Position numbers and translations under genes: made by a program. Below the pieces are notes generated by a model, which worked only from the letters and a program-made list of their open reading frames with translations, was not told the DNA's origin and ran no database searches. From Chrysochromulina parva (Eukaryota; Haptophyta; Prymnesiales; Chrysochromulinaceae), in contig PJAB01000276.1 in assembly GCA_002887195.1 (NCBI GenBank), forward strand, positions 1 to 31,140: 31,140 bases of DNA, given 5' to 3'. Positions 18,892 to 27,587 of the stretch are shown piece by piece. Positions within the stretch are counted from its first letter, which is position 1; the number at the start of each line of letters is the position of its first letter.

Positions 18892-19686
18892 TCAAAAGTA
18901 GGGCTCGCGGAAGTAGCCCGTCAGCGTCCTGAACAGGATCTCCCAGCTGAGCACGTAGTCGAAAGCCTCGTTTGTGTTCTGCGGGTAGCAGAGGGCCTGC
19001 GCCGACTGTCGCGTGAGGCTGTACACGCACGTCTCACCCCAGAGCTGATGCGCAAAGGTGAGGGAGCCCTTGGGGACCCCGGCGGCCAGCGCGGCCGCGG
19101 CGGAGCCGCCCACCGTCGCCACGAGCTTCGTGCTCCAATAGGTGGCCACCGCGCCCATCGCAAGGCGGCCGTGCTTGAGCTCCGCCAGCTGCAGCCGAAC
19201 GCGCTCGGTGTCGTCAGCGTCCACGTAGAGCCGCAGCGGGTCAAAGTAGCAGCCCTGCCGCGCTCGAAGCTCGCCGTGCACGGCGAGCGCGAGCAGCGAG
19301 CCCCAGTACGCGATGGAGACCTGGCCGATGTCGGCGAGCTGCAGCGCGGCTTGTCGTCCCTCGTCGGTCTTATCAACATAGCAGCCGACGCCGGTGCAAA
19401 CGGTGCTGACGGGCACGAGCTTCTGCGCCAGGGCAAACCCGCCTTCGGCGATCGGCCAGCCCCACGTGGCGACCATCGCGAGGCGGCCGTGCCGCAGCTC
19501 AGCCTCCCGCATGCGCGCTAGGTTGGCCGTCGTCGCAATGCCAAGCGGATCGAAGCCGACGTCGCCGATCATGGTGCCATCGAGCGCGGCTGGCCGCGGC
19601 AGAAACGGGACCGAGATCGAGCGATCGACGGGGCTGCCCGTGAGCAGCGCCACGGCAGCGCCATGCGTGAGCGCGAGTGCGAGCAT
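18892..19686 (-). CDS. light-harvesting chlorophyll a/c-binding (LHC superfamily) protein
   Basis: A 264-residue protein. Helix 1 contains REAELRHGRLAMVA (60-73) and helix 3 contains QLAELKHGRLAMGA (166-179). Both carry the E-x-x-H-x-R chlorophyll-binding signature, and IGDVGFDPLGIA (40-51) is the usual LHC N-terminal motif. The middle helix is around 121-140. The presequence is short and hydrophobic (LALALTHGAAVALLTG), consistent with thylakoid delivery through a secondary plastid. The C-terminal extension of about 85 residues after helix 3, ending NEAFDYVLSWEILFRTLTGYFREPYF, is longer than in most antenna proteins. It could be a red-lineage Lhcr or fucoxanthin-type protein; the subfamily cannot be settled by eye. 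It is divergent from the kinesin gene, with 171 bp between starts. Confidence 0.92.
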   Translation of the reverse strand: MLALALTHGAAVALLTGSPVDRSISVPFLPRPAALDGTMIGDVGFDPLGIATTANLARMREAELRHGRLAMVATWGWPIAEGGFALAQKLVPVSTVCTGVGCYVDKTDEGRQAALQLADIGQVSIAYWGSLLALAVHGELRARQGCYFDPLRLYVDADDTERVRLQLAELKHGRLAMGAVATYWSTKLVATVGGSAAAALAAGVPKGSLTFAHQLWGETCVYSLTRQSAQALCYPQNTNEAFDYVLSWEILFRTLTGYFREPYF

Positions 19687-19857
19687 CTCGTCTTGTCGAC
19701 GAAGATGAAGTGTGACCAGCAGGATTCCAGGTGTTACACGTTAAGTGTCCTGTACATGATTGTTATCCATGTAAGTGCCTGCGATCCACATGTTGCTTTT
19801 CCATTACCTCCAAATCTGGAATCCGAGCGGCCGAAAGTCGCTTTTTGATTTGCGGCC
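19687..19857. promoter_or_regulatory. compact divergent promoter, LHC / kinesin-14
   Basis: 171 bp separate the LHC and kinesin starts. The stretch is AT-rich compared with both genes. Both promoters must fit here unless transcripts start inside the neighbouring gene. Confidence 0.4.
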
Positions 19858-22020
19858 ATGGCGTCGAGGAAGCGCGAGACGCGGATCAGCGTCTCGGACC
19901 CGTCGCTGCTCGACCGCCGCCTGGTCAGTACAGCTGAGGGCGCCCTGCCCGTCTACGCGCGCGTGAGCGTGCTGTTCGCCCACGGTTGGGACGACGGGCT
20001 GATCACCCAGTCCTATTCGTGCCTCAATGCTGAGGGCAAGCCGCGGATCATGTACCGCATCGCATACGACAGCGGCAAGGAGCAGGAGACGGATTTGGGC
20101 TCCAAGGACGCACGGCTCATTACGGCGCACTCGGCGGACACGCCGCGCCTCCACCGCAAGCCGTCTGCACAGAACAACGCGGGCGCGCCCTCAACGGTGG
20201 TCACCAACATCCCGTCGCCTTCGCGGCTGGCGGAGCTCAAGGTGCCGGAGCTGCGCAAGATGTGCATGGACATCGGCCTTGAGTCCAAGGGCACCAAGAA
20301 GGAGCTCACGACCATTCTCGGCCGGGCGCACGCGGCGGCCAAGGCCATGCTCTCCGGGCTGCCCTTGGACCAGCCTGCGGCGACGGGCCAGGATGACGTG
20401 GCGCCCGATCGGCGCACGACGCTCGCGCAGCACGACCGCGTGTCCGAGCTCGAGGCCCTCGTCGCGAGCCTACGCTCGCAGCTGCTGGCGGCGACAGCGG
20501 CCACGGAGGCAGCGGACGCGCGGGCAGCGGAGGTACCAAGGCTGCGTCAGCTGGTCGCTGACAGAGAGGCTTCACTGAGCGAGTCCAAGGCCGCGCTGGC
20601 CGCCTCCGTGGCCACCGCCGCACAGCTTCGCACCGCCCTGGCCACATCGGAGGCACAGGCCGAGGGTCTGCGGCAGCAAGTCAGTGAGCTCGAGGAGCGC
20701 GAGGAGGAACTCCAATTGGAGATGATGGAGCTCAAGGGGAGCGTACGGGTCCTCTGCCGGCTGCGGCCGCCCAAGGGCAGCGGCAGCGCACCGGTGGCTG
20801 AGGCGACGGGCCTCATGTCCTCCGGAATCGCCCGCTCGCTCACCCTGAGCGCCGGCGCCGGAGCGGCGCCCGCGCGCACGTTTGCGTTCGATCGCGTCTT
20901 CGACAGCAGTGCGCCCAACGAGGCGGTCTTCAGCGAGCTGCGTCCTCTCGCCGTGGCGGTGGCCGACGGGTCACGCGCCACCGTGCTCGCGTACGGCCAG
21001 ACGGGCTCGGGCAAGACGTATACGATGCTCCACCTGCAGCGGATGGCGGTGCAATCGGTGCTTGAGCGCGTGGCCCTCGCGTCGGGCGGCGTGCCTTCGT
21101 CGGTGGCGTTGCGGCTGGCGGTGGTCGAAGTGTACAACGAGAAGGTTGGCGACTTGCTCGCCCCCGAGTCCCATGAGAACGAGAAGTCGCTCGAGCTGCG
21201 CCTCGGCCGCGACGGCAACCCGTATGTAGAGGGCGTGAGCTGGCATCCCATCCGCTCGGCCGACTCTGCGGAGGCGCTAGTAGGTGCCGCGTCACGCCGG
21301 CGCGCAACGGCCGACAACGGTCTCAACGAGCGCTCCTCTCGATCGCATATGGTGATGCTCTATCAGCTGGTGAGCGGTCCGTCGGAGCTGCCGGCGGGCC
21401 TCCTCACACTCGTCGACCTGGCCGGATCGGAGCGCCTCTCACGCACAGAGGCGACGGGATCGCTTGCGGCGGAGACGGCGGCTATCAACAAGTCGCTCTC
21501 GGCGCTCGGTGATGTGATGACGGCGATTGGCCACAAAGAGTCGCACGTGCCCTTCCGCAACTCGAAGCTGACCTTTCTGCTGCAGCCGGCCCTCTCGCGC
21601 GGCGCGAGGGTCATGTTCATCATCACCGCCTCCCCCGACCGTGTCGACGCACCAGAGACACTTGTCTCGATTGGGTTTGGCACTCGAGCGCGCCTCGCGC
21701 AGCTCGGGCAAGAGCGCAAGCAAGCCGGCGCCACTGCCGCCGCGGCGGCCGGGACCGTCGCCACCACGAGCGCGCCCACGCCGACGCGGATGCCCAAGAC
21801 GCCCACCAAGACGCCCGACGGCGCCCAAGACGGCGCCGGTGCACTCACACCGAGCCTTGGGAATAAGATGACGCCGCGCGCCGGCGGCGTGGGCGCGGCG
21901 GGCGGCCCGACCAAGACGCCCAACAGGACGCCCTCCTCCTCTTCTTGTGTACACGGCGCCAAGCGGCCCAATACCGCTGGCGAGGAGCGTGCTGTCAAGC
22001 AGCGCGCTGAGAAGCTCTGA
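19858..22020 (+). CDS. kinesin-14 (C-terminal motor) with N-terminal Tudor-like and SAP domains
   Basis: A 720-residue protein in one exon. Residues 30-90 (PVYARVSVLFAHGWDDGL, then RIMYRIAYDSGKEQE) look like a Tudor/Agenet-type beta barrel. Residues about 122-156 (SRLAELKVPELRKMCMDIGL, then SKGTKKELTTIL) form a SAP DNA-binding motif. A coiled coil spans about 193-293. The motor begins at GSVRVLCRLRPP (294-305), right after the coil, as in minus-end-directed kinesin-14s. The P-loop is GQTGSGKTYTM (380-390), switch I is NERSSRSH (490-497), and switch II is DLAGSE (520-525). The tail has many TP-K/R sites (TPTRMPKTPTKTP) that could be CDK targets, and then a basic end. The domain set suggests a chromatin- or spindle-linked motor, which is inference. 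Confidence 0.93.
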   Translation: MASRKRETRISVSDPSLLDRRLVSTAEGALPVYARVSVLFAHGWDDGLITQSYSCLNAEGKPRIMYRIAYDSGKEQETDLGSKDARLITAHSADTPRLHRKPSAQNNAGAPSTVVTNIPSPSRLAELKVPELRKMCMDIGLESKGTKKELTTILGRAHAAAKAMLSGLPLDQPAATGQDDVAPDRRTTLAQHDRVSELEALVASLRSQLLAATAATEAADARAAEVPRLRQLVADREASLSESKAALAASVATAAQLRTALATSEAQAEGLRQQVSELEEREEELQLEMMELKGSVRVLCRLRPPKGSGSAPVAEATGLMSSGIARSLTLSAGAGAAPARTFAFDRVFDSSAPNEAVFSELRPLAVAVADGSRATVLAYGQTGSGKTYTMLHLQRMAVQSVLERVALASGGVPSSVALRLAVVEVYNEKVGDLLAPESHENEKSLELRLGRDGNPYVEGVSWHPIRSADSAEALVGAASRRRATADNGLNERSSRSHMVMLYQLVSGPSELPAGLLTLVDLAGSERLSRTEATGSLAAETAAINKSLSALGDVMTAIGHKESHVPFRNSKLTFLLQPALSRGARVMFIITASPDRVDAPETLVSIGFGTRARLAQLGQERKQAGATAAAAAGTVATTSAPTPTRMPKTPTKTPDGAQDGAGALTPSLGNKMTPRAGGVGAAGGPTKTPNRTPSSSSCVHGAKRPNTAGEERAVKQRAEKL

Positions 22021-22657
22021 GGAGCCCTCGGCGCGCGCGGACGGCATGCAGACGGCAGCGCAGGCGGCGGGTTGGGGGTCGGCATGTTGGGAGGCAGGAT
22101 GGAGCACGACGGCAGCCACCGTCGGGGAACCGAGGCAGCCACACACATGTGTGCACGCGGAGCTAGGGGTCTGCGGAGCTTGGGTCTGGGCTCCGCCACC
22201 CCTTGCGGCATGTGACTATGAATCGGCGCGGTGCCGATGGTATTGGGCGTATCGTATTTGGGCGGAATCGCTCACGGAATCGCAACCGGCCGGGTGGGCG
22301 GCCGCGGAGTGAACGACGAGCGACTCGTGGACCAGCGGCCGGAATGCAAAAAGCCGCCGCAGTTGCAGCGCCCGACAGAAGACTGAGAGTGAGACCTGGA
22401 TGGCTGGAAGCCGGTCTAGCGTGGAGATAGGCGCTCTGACGCCGGCATGCCGTATGGTACTTCGTACTACAACCTGCTCTGAAACTCAAACTGAAAACTG
22501 TGAAATAACGCTCGTTACGGCGCACCAGCCACACCGCACGACCGGTCTACGTCTAGACTCCGTCCCGGTTTCCTAATTTGGGTCTAGACCGTCGCCGGTG
22601 TGATTCGCTCGATTTGTAGATGAAGCGATTAGGAGACGCGCACAAGCCGCGGACGAG
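22021..22657. other. convergent intergenic region kinesin / PRMT7-like, no gene seen
   Basis: 637 bp lie between two convergent stop codons. No coding signal was recognised. The half nearest the PRMT7-like gene is less GC-rich and contains two GTCTAGAC-like elements (22548-22560 and 22581-22592). Confidence 0.45.
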
Positions 22658-25600
22658 TCAGTTGGCATAGTACAGCCTCACAGCCTGGAGCGCATCGGCA
22701 GGGTGGACTCCAAAGCGCGCCGGGTTGGCCGCAATCTCGAGGGCCGCCTCACACAGCGAGATCGAGTGCTCGGCTCCCCGTGGTGAGAGACCGAATCGCT
22801 CCACCACGCGGACCGTCGCGAGCTCCATCGCCTCGCGCCACTCGGGGTCGACGGGCTCAGGTGAGAGTGGGGGCATTGGCACGCGCGGCCGGCGGTGGCG
22901 CCAGCTCGTCGACTGACACCTGCGTCCGCCGCCGCCACCGCCGCCGCCGCGCGACGCCTCGGCATGAGATATCCGAGGGTCGTCTACGCAGAGAGTCGGG
23001 GCAGCCGGCGAAGGCAAGACCTCTCCCGGAAGCAGACCTGAGGCGCTTCTGAGGCTGCGGAGAGTCGGGGCAGCCGGCGAGCCCGCCGTAGGCGACACGT
23101 CAATCCGCGGCTCCGCGGGTGGCGAGCGCAGAAAGCGTGGGGCGTGCGGCCGCGTGCGGAGCGGTGCGCTGGCGCGCTCGAGGTTGCTATCTCGCACATC
23201 GAGCTCGAAGCGGAGCTCGCGGCCGTTGGAGATGGCGCGAAAGCTGAGCGCCATCGGCTGCTCGGCACTCAGCCAATGGCCGCTAAGGAGATGGGCCGCT
23301 TGGCGCCAATGCGTCTTGGGAGCCCTCGGAGCATTGGTGAGGCTCGCGCCCGTCTCATCCAAGTCGATCTCCCAGGTCCAGATGACCGCGTTGGCGCGGC
23401 CAGCGCACAGGGCAGCCAGCCGCAGGCAGCCGTCGGCGGGAGGTGGCTGGCCGAGCTCTGCATCGAGCACGAGAGCTTCGAGGCTCAGGGGGGTGTACTC
23501 GGAAGAAGGCAGATCGATGGAAGCATACGACTTCATCTCGTGGTATGCCCGCCACGGTGCGAGGGAGATCGAGGGAGATCCACGGGAGATCGAGGGAGAT
23601 CCATGGGAGATCGAGGGAGCACCCGCCGCCACGGCCTGCTGCTGTGAATGCGACTGTGAATGCAGCGTGCGCGTGCCGCCCACATGCGACGCGACGAGCT
23701 CGCACCCATCGAGGGCGGTGCCGCACGCGCGCAGCTCCGCGACAAAGGCCCACACGCGTAGCCGGCAAGGGAGGATCTGTGCGTCCGGTGCGAGCAGCCC
23801 GGAGACGCGTGCCTCGTAGGCGAGGGGTAGCAGGCCCTCGCCCAAGGCTCCCGAGTCCATGAGCTCCGCCATGAGTAGCGGCGCATGGGGTCGCTCGTGC
23901 TCGGGCATAGCCGCGGTGCGCGCGCATAGCTGATGACCCTCCGCCTTGATGAGCTCGACCATCTCGGACGCGCCGTTGTGGCGTATGCAGCGCCGGCCAA
24001 GGTCCACCACACCTCCCATGATCTCGACACCAAGCACCGTCCCCGGCATCGTTGCGGCCCTCGCCGCCCCCGGCTCCGGGGAGAAGGAGGCGGAGGGGGC
24101 GGAGGGGGCGGAGGGGGCGGAGGAGGCGGAGGAGGCGGAGGAGGCGGAGGAGGCGGCGGCCTCGTGCCGTAGGCGGTTGGCTAACATGAGGGAGAGGAGT
24201 GCCGATCCTGCCCCCAAGTCGATCGCAGCCACGCCACCACCACCACCGCCCCCGCCACCGCCGCCCCCGCCGCCACCGCCACCGCCGCCGCAAGCGCCGG
24301 CGCCGCCGCCCTTCATGGCGTGCTGTCGTTGCATCAAGCGGCTCGCGGCCCGCTGGATGGCAGCGGCGTACGCGCCATTGCGTGGGGCGTCTCGCACCAT
24401 CGCAAAGTGCCAATGCTGCAGCAACATCGTGCCCCAGCCCTCTGACGAACCGGTGAGGGCTATGGCCGCAGCCACGGCGCGAGGCGGTGGTGGAGGCGGC
24501 GGTGGAGGAGGCGGCGGCGGTGGAGGCGACGCCGATGGAGGCGGAGGCGTCGTCACGCCAGACGACGCCCGTGACGACGCGAGCGCACACGGCAGCGGCA
24601 GGAGCGTCGTGCTGGGCAGGAGCGTCGTGCTGGGCAGGAGCGCAATACGATGAGCGTCGTGCTGGGCACGGAGCGTGTGTGTGCCGGCGGCGCGCACCGC
24701 GAATGGCTCTACGAAGTGGACTGCGCGCTTCTGGGGCGGCGGGAGGCGAGGCGGCGTCGGGGCGGTGCTAGTGGCGGCGGCGGTGCAAGTGGCGGCGGCG
24801 GCATCGAGGTCGGTGATGAAGACGGGGCAAACGTCGAGAATGACCGCGTTGCATCGTGCCCACGACGACGCGTCGCCGCCGCCGCCGCTCGCCGCCCCGC
24901 CCGCCTCCGCGTCGGCCGCCAGCGCGCCCGCAATCGTGGCCTCTGGAGGGAGGGTCTCGTGGAGGGTCGGGTTTAGTGTCTCGTGGATGTGGAAGGTAAT
25001 GTCTCGCGACTCGCCGGCCGCACGCGCGCTCAACACGCCGCGTGCATCGGCGAGGTCCCATGCGAAGAGAGCTGTGAACGGGCTCAGTGTGAACGCGCCC
25101 TCCTCGAGCGTCGCCGCCAACGGCATCGGGTACGGCGACCAGCGCGTCACGTCGAGAGATGTGAGGTCGACTCCGCCGTGGACCATCCCAGCAGTGGAGA
25201 TTGGGTCCGAGATTGGGTCCGAGATTGGGGAGGTGAGGTCGACTCCGTGGACCATCCCAGCAGTGGAGATTGGGTCCGAGATTGGGTCCGAGATTGGGTC
25301 CGAGATTGGGGAGGTGAGGTCGACTCCATGGACCATCCCAGCAGTGGAGATTGGGTCCGAGATTGGGTCCGAGATTGGGTCCGAGATTGGGTCCGAGATT
25401 GGGTCCGAGATTGGGGAGGTGAGGTCGACACCGTGGACCATCCCAGCAGTGGAGATTGGGTCCGAGATTGGGTCCGAGATTGGGGAGGTGAGGTCGACTC
25501 CGTGGGCCATCCCAGCAGTGAGAAGCGCGAGGGCTGCATGCATCTCTACGCGGTGCGGCACCATGAGTGGAGGCAGCTGCGCGCCTACCGCGTGCGAAGC

Positions 25601-26317
25601 GGCGGCGGCGGCGGCGGCGGCGGCGTGGACGGCGGCGGCGGCGCAGAGCAGTCCACGGCCAAGGCCTGCCTCCTCGAGCAACGGAGTGAGCACCAGCACG
25701 TCGCACGCGGCGTCTTCGCCGCCACCGGCGATGAGCTCCTCGAGCGAGCACGCGAGAACCTGCACGCCGTGACCCACGCCGTGCTGCACCGCCACAGCCG
25801 TGATGGCGCGCGCCGCAAATCGATTCGGCTCGAGCACAAGCACACGAGCCCCGGCGGCGGCGGCGGCGGCCGCTTCGGCTCCGAGGCTTCCCTGCGCGAT
25901 GAGCACGCGCGGCGGCCGGTGTGGCGCTCGGGCGCGCACCTGTTCCACAGCGGAGACTGTCGCCTCCACCGAGGCCGCCGCCCAAGGCATGTGCCGCATC
26001 TCGAGGCGCCGATAGGCTTCAAAGGCGACAGAGCGCACGTCGAGCCACTTGAGGAGGCCCGAGGCGTGAGGCCGCCGCGCGAGGAGCGCATCCCGATTCT
26101 CGCGCACGCTGAAGAGGCCGCTGCCATTCGCCGATGAGGCCGCAGCAGCCCTGCGGCTCGACCAAGGCGGTCGAAGCAATCGCAGGTCTACCTCGAGCCC
26201 GAGCGACACAGAAGCCTGACTGCAAGCGGTGAGCGCCTGCGCCGCGAGCTGCCGCAGCCGGTCCGTCTGCTCGTCGTCACAGCCGCGTCGCTGAGCGAGC
26301 AATGCTTGGACAGACAA
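22658..26317 (-). CDS. PRMT7-like protein arginine methyltransferase with large low-complexity insertions
   Basis: A 1219-residue protein in one open frame. The N-terminal half (about 90-500) looks like a degenerate methyltransferase module: VLIAQGSLGAEAAAAAAAGARVLVLEPN, then LSPFTALFAWDLADARG as in PRMT barrels. The second module is canonical: LLQHWHFAMVRDAPRNGAYAAAI (about 630-650, the PRMT7 WHF helix), AIDLGAGSALLSLM (motif I, about 698-711), GVEIMGG, and the double-E loop AELMDSGALGEGLLP (about 815-829). It probably makes methylarginine in the cytosol or nucleus. Odd points are an ISDP repeat (residues 267-386), a poly-Gly tract between the WHF helix and motif I, and a Ser/Ala/Pro repeat just after motif I. 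PRMT7 is usually about 700 residues, so this copy is strongly expanded. Confidence 0.82.
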   Translation of the reverse strand: MSVQALLAQRRGCDDEQTDRLRQLAAQALTACSQASVSLGLEVDLRLLRPPWSSRRAAAASSANGSGLFSVRENRDALLARRPHASGLLKWLDVRSVAFEAYRRLEMRHMPWAAASVEATVSAVEQVRARAPHRPPRVLIAQGSLGAEAAAAAAAGARVLVLEPNRFAARAITAVAVQHGVGHGVQVLACSLEELIAGGGEDAACDVLVLTPLLEEAGLGRGLLCAAAAVHAAAAAAAAASHAVGAQLPPLMVPHRVEMHAALALLTAGMAHGVDLTSPISDPISDPISTAGMVHGVDLTSPISDPISDPISDPISDPISDPISTAGMVHGVDLTSPISDPISDPISDPISTAGMVHGVDLTSPISDPISDPISTAGMVHGGVDLTSLDVTRWSPYPMPLAATLEEGAFTLSPFTALFAWDLADARGVLSARAAGESRDITFHIHETLNPTLHETLPPEATIAGALAADAEAGGAASGGGGDASSWARCNAVILDVCPVFITDLDAAAATCTAAATSTAPTPPRLPPPQKRAVHFVEPFAVRAAGTHTLRAQHDAHRIALLPSTTLLPSTTLLPLPCALASSRASSGVTTPPPPSASPPPPPPPPPPPPPPPRAVAAAIALTGSSEGWGTMLLQHWHFAMVRDAPRNGAYAAAIQRAASRLMQRQHAMKGGGAGACGGGGGGGGGGGGGGGGGGGVAAIDLGAGSALLSLMLANRLRHEAAASSASSASSASSAPSAPSAPSASFSPEPGAARAATMPGTVLGVEIMGGVVDLGRRCIRHNGASEMVELIKAEGHQLCARTAAMPEHERPHAPLLMAELMDSGALGEGLLPLAYEARVSGLLAPDAQILPCRLRVWAFVAELRACGTALDGCELVASHVGGTRTLHSQSHSQQQAVAAGAPSISHGSPSISRGSPSISLAPWRAYHEMKSYASIDLPSSEYTPLSLEALVLDAELGQPPPADGCLRLAALCAGRANAVIWTWEIDLDETGASLTNAPRAPKTHWRQAAHLLSGHWLSAEQPMALSFRAISNGRELRFELDVRDSNLERASAPLRTRPHAPRFLRSPPAEPRIDVSPTAGSPAAPTLRSLRSASGLLPGEVLPSPAAPTLCVDDPRISHAEASRGGGGGGGGRRCQSTSWRHRRPRVPMPPLSPEPVDPEWREAMELATVRVVERFGLSPRGAEHSISLCEAALEIAANPARFGVHPADALQAVRLYYAN
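22991..23080. repeat. 21-bp direct duplication, 69-bp period, in PRMT7-like coding sequence
   Basis: Bases 22991-23011 and 23060-23080 are identical (GAGAGTCGGGGCAGCCGGCG plus A). The 69-bp period is 23 codons, so the frame is kept, and the minus-strand protein reads SPAAPTL twice. The filler is 48 bp. Confidence 0.85.
23560..23618. repeat. GGGAGATC-based tandem repeat in PRMT7-like coding sequence
   Basis: Variants of GGGAGATCGAGGGAGATCC are repeated about three times with an 18-21 bp spacing. They encode repeated SPSIS motifs on the minus strand. Confidence 0.75.
24086..24161. repeat. GGAGGC-type 9-bp tandem repeat inside the methyltransferase domain
   Basis: A run of GGAGGCGGA/GGGGGCGGA units encodes an SSA/APS repeat just after SAM motif I on the minus strand. 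It is frame-neutral. Confidence 0.85.
24226..24306. repeat. CCACCG-type simple repeat encoding poly-Gly in the SAM-binding domain
   Basis: An almost pure run of CCN codons on the plus strand encodes about 22 consecutive glycines on the minus strand. It sits between the WHF helix and motif I of the catalytic module. Confidence 0.85.
24594..24679. repeat. GAGCGTCGTGCTGGGCAG tandem repeat in PRMT7-like coding sequence
   Basis: An 18-bp unit occurs about three times with length variants, encoding LLPSTT-type repeats on the minus strand. The frame is kept. Confidence 0.75.
25161..25523. repeat. two-level coding minisatellite: five ~36-bp anchors separated by four arrays of a 12-mer
   Basis: Anchors start at 25161, 25233, 25314, 25419 and 25488 and read GTGAGGTCGACTCCGTGG then ACCATCCCAGCAGTG. 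Between them are GAGATTGGGTCC 12-mers: 2, 3, 5 and 2 full copies in the four gaps. The spacings are 72, 81, 105 and 69 bp, all multiples of three. On the minus strand this reads TAGMVHGVDLTS alternating with (PISD)n. Removing all inserted blocks leaves one TAGM-HGVDLTS followed by LDVTRWSPYP, which looks like the ancestral sequence. Confidence 0.92.
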
Positions 26318-26649
26318 GAACTGGCGTCGCAGTTGGAGCAGTGCGTCGGCGTCGAGCAGCTGCTCGACGGACTGCTTCGTCGTGAGAAGCCCCTCCCGAG
26401 GGACTCGAACTTACAGAGGACAGTGTGAAGACTCCTAGATACAAATGGGAGGCGGAGGGGGAGGCGGAGGCGGAGTCGGAGGCGGAGGCGGAGGCGGAGG
26501 CGAGACGTACAGTACACCTTCACACACGCCATTCTGTTCACAGACTCTCCGAGCGGATGTCAAAGCCAGGATGGGGCGAGGCCGGCGGCGGCGCGGGCAA
26601 TCGCTCTACGTGACGGGCGACCACGGGACTGGCAATCGTCCGCAGCCAG
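26318..26649. promoter_or_regulatory. divergent promoter region PRMT7-like / GH127, with GGAGGC repeat
   Basis: 332 bp separate the two start codons. A GGAGGC-rich simple repeat spans about 26447-26503. The remaining sequence is unremarkable. No specific element was identified. Confidence 0.45.
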
Positions 26650-27587
26650 ATGGCTCCTCGTCGTCTCGTCCTCTACCCTGCCGGCGTCGCGGTGCTCTTG
26701 TGGGTGCTGAACGCCAACTGGGCGCCCGCTCCTTTGCAGCACGTCATCGCTATGCCGCTGGAAGCGCCTGAAGAGCGCGCACGAGCACCGGCGCCTCAAG
26801 AGACCCTCTCAGATGTAGTCGGCACTCTGGGCGACGAGGTGGCAGAGCGAAGAACCGCCGCCGCCGCCGCCGCCGCCGCCGCGCCGATTCGGTGCTCACT
26901 TTACGCTGGGCCACTTCGGTGGCAGGGCAAGCCCGCCGGGGTCGGGGCGCACACGCAGGTGCTTCGCGGCGTCGCAAGCGCACCGTCCCCGGTCGAGCTT
27001 CGGCCCATACGCAGGGCGCTCGAGCCTTTCAGCCTGCGCTCGGTGCGCCTCCTCGACGATGCCCGCGATCCGCTCGCCGTGGCTGCGTCGACAAACGCCG
27101 CCTTCCTGAGGCAGCTCGACCTCGCCCGCTTGCTCTACAGCTTTCGGCGCTGCGCCGGCCTGGCGCAGCCAACGGCGCGCACGGTTCCGTATGGCGGCTG
27201 GGAGCGGCCGTCGGCTGGCATCCGCGGGCATTTTGTGGGGCACTACCTTGGCGCACTAGCCTCGGGCGGCGCGGGTGGCGACGCCTCGCTCGTCGCGCGC
27301 GCACGCGCCTTGCTCGACGGCCTCGTCGCGTGCCAGAGGGCACACAGCGCACACGGCCAGCTCGGCTACCTAGCCGCTTTCCCGCCGAGCGAGTTTGAGA
27401 AGACGGAGCGGTTGTGGCGCGATGGGCCGACATGGGTGCCGCACTACGCGACGCAGAAGCTGCTGAGCGGCCTGCTCCTCGTGCACACCGAGCTGCAGCT
27501 TGAGGCAGCCTTGCCGTTGGCCCTCGGGATGGCCGAGTACGTGTGGAAGCGCACGGCGGACCTGCGGCGACGGGCCGCGGCCGATTG

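Noticed and set aside
25161..25523. Regularly spaced repeats resembling a CRISPR array
   Set aside because: The spacers are themselves repeats of one 12-mer, all spacings are multiples of three, and the array is translated inside a eukaryotic PRMT.
25161..25523. ISDP blocks as canonical GT-AG introns
   Set aside because: The duplicated anchor offers no AG followed by GT, and the inserts contain no suitable 3' AG; the frame stays open throughout, so coding is the simpler reading.
24675..26137. Long plus-strand open frames opposite the PRMT7-like gene, with repeated VRDW/GGEVDS or EIGSEIG peptides
   Set aside because: They are antisense readings of the ISDP minisatellite, whose 12-mer units keep several frames open. 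No family match, and the minus-strand frame carries the PRMT motifs.
26390..26415. GAGGGACTCGAACTT resembling the T-arm end of a minus-strand tRNA
   Set aside because: No matching acceptor stem, anticodon arm or D-arm could be built around it.
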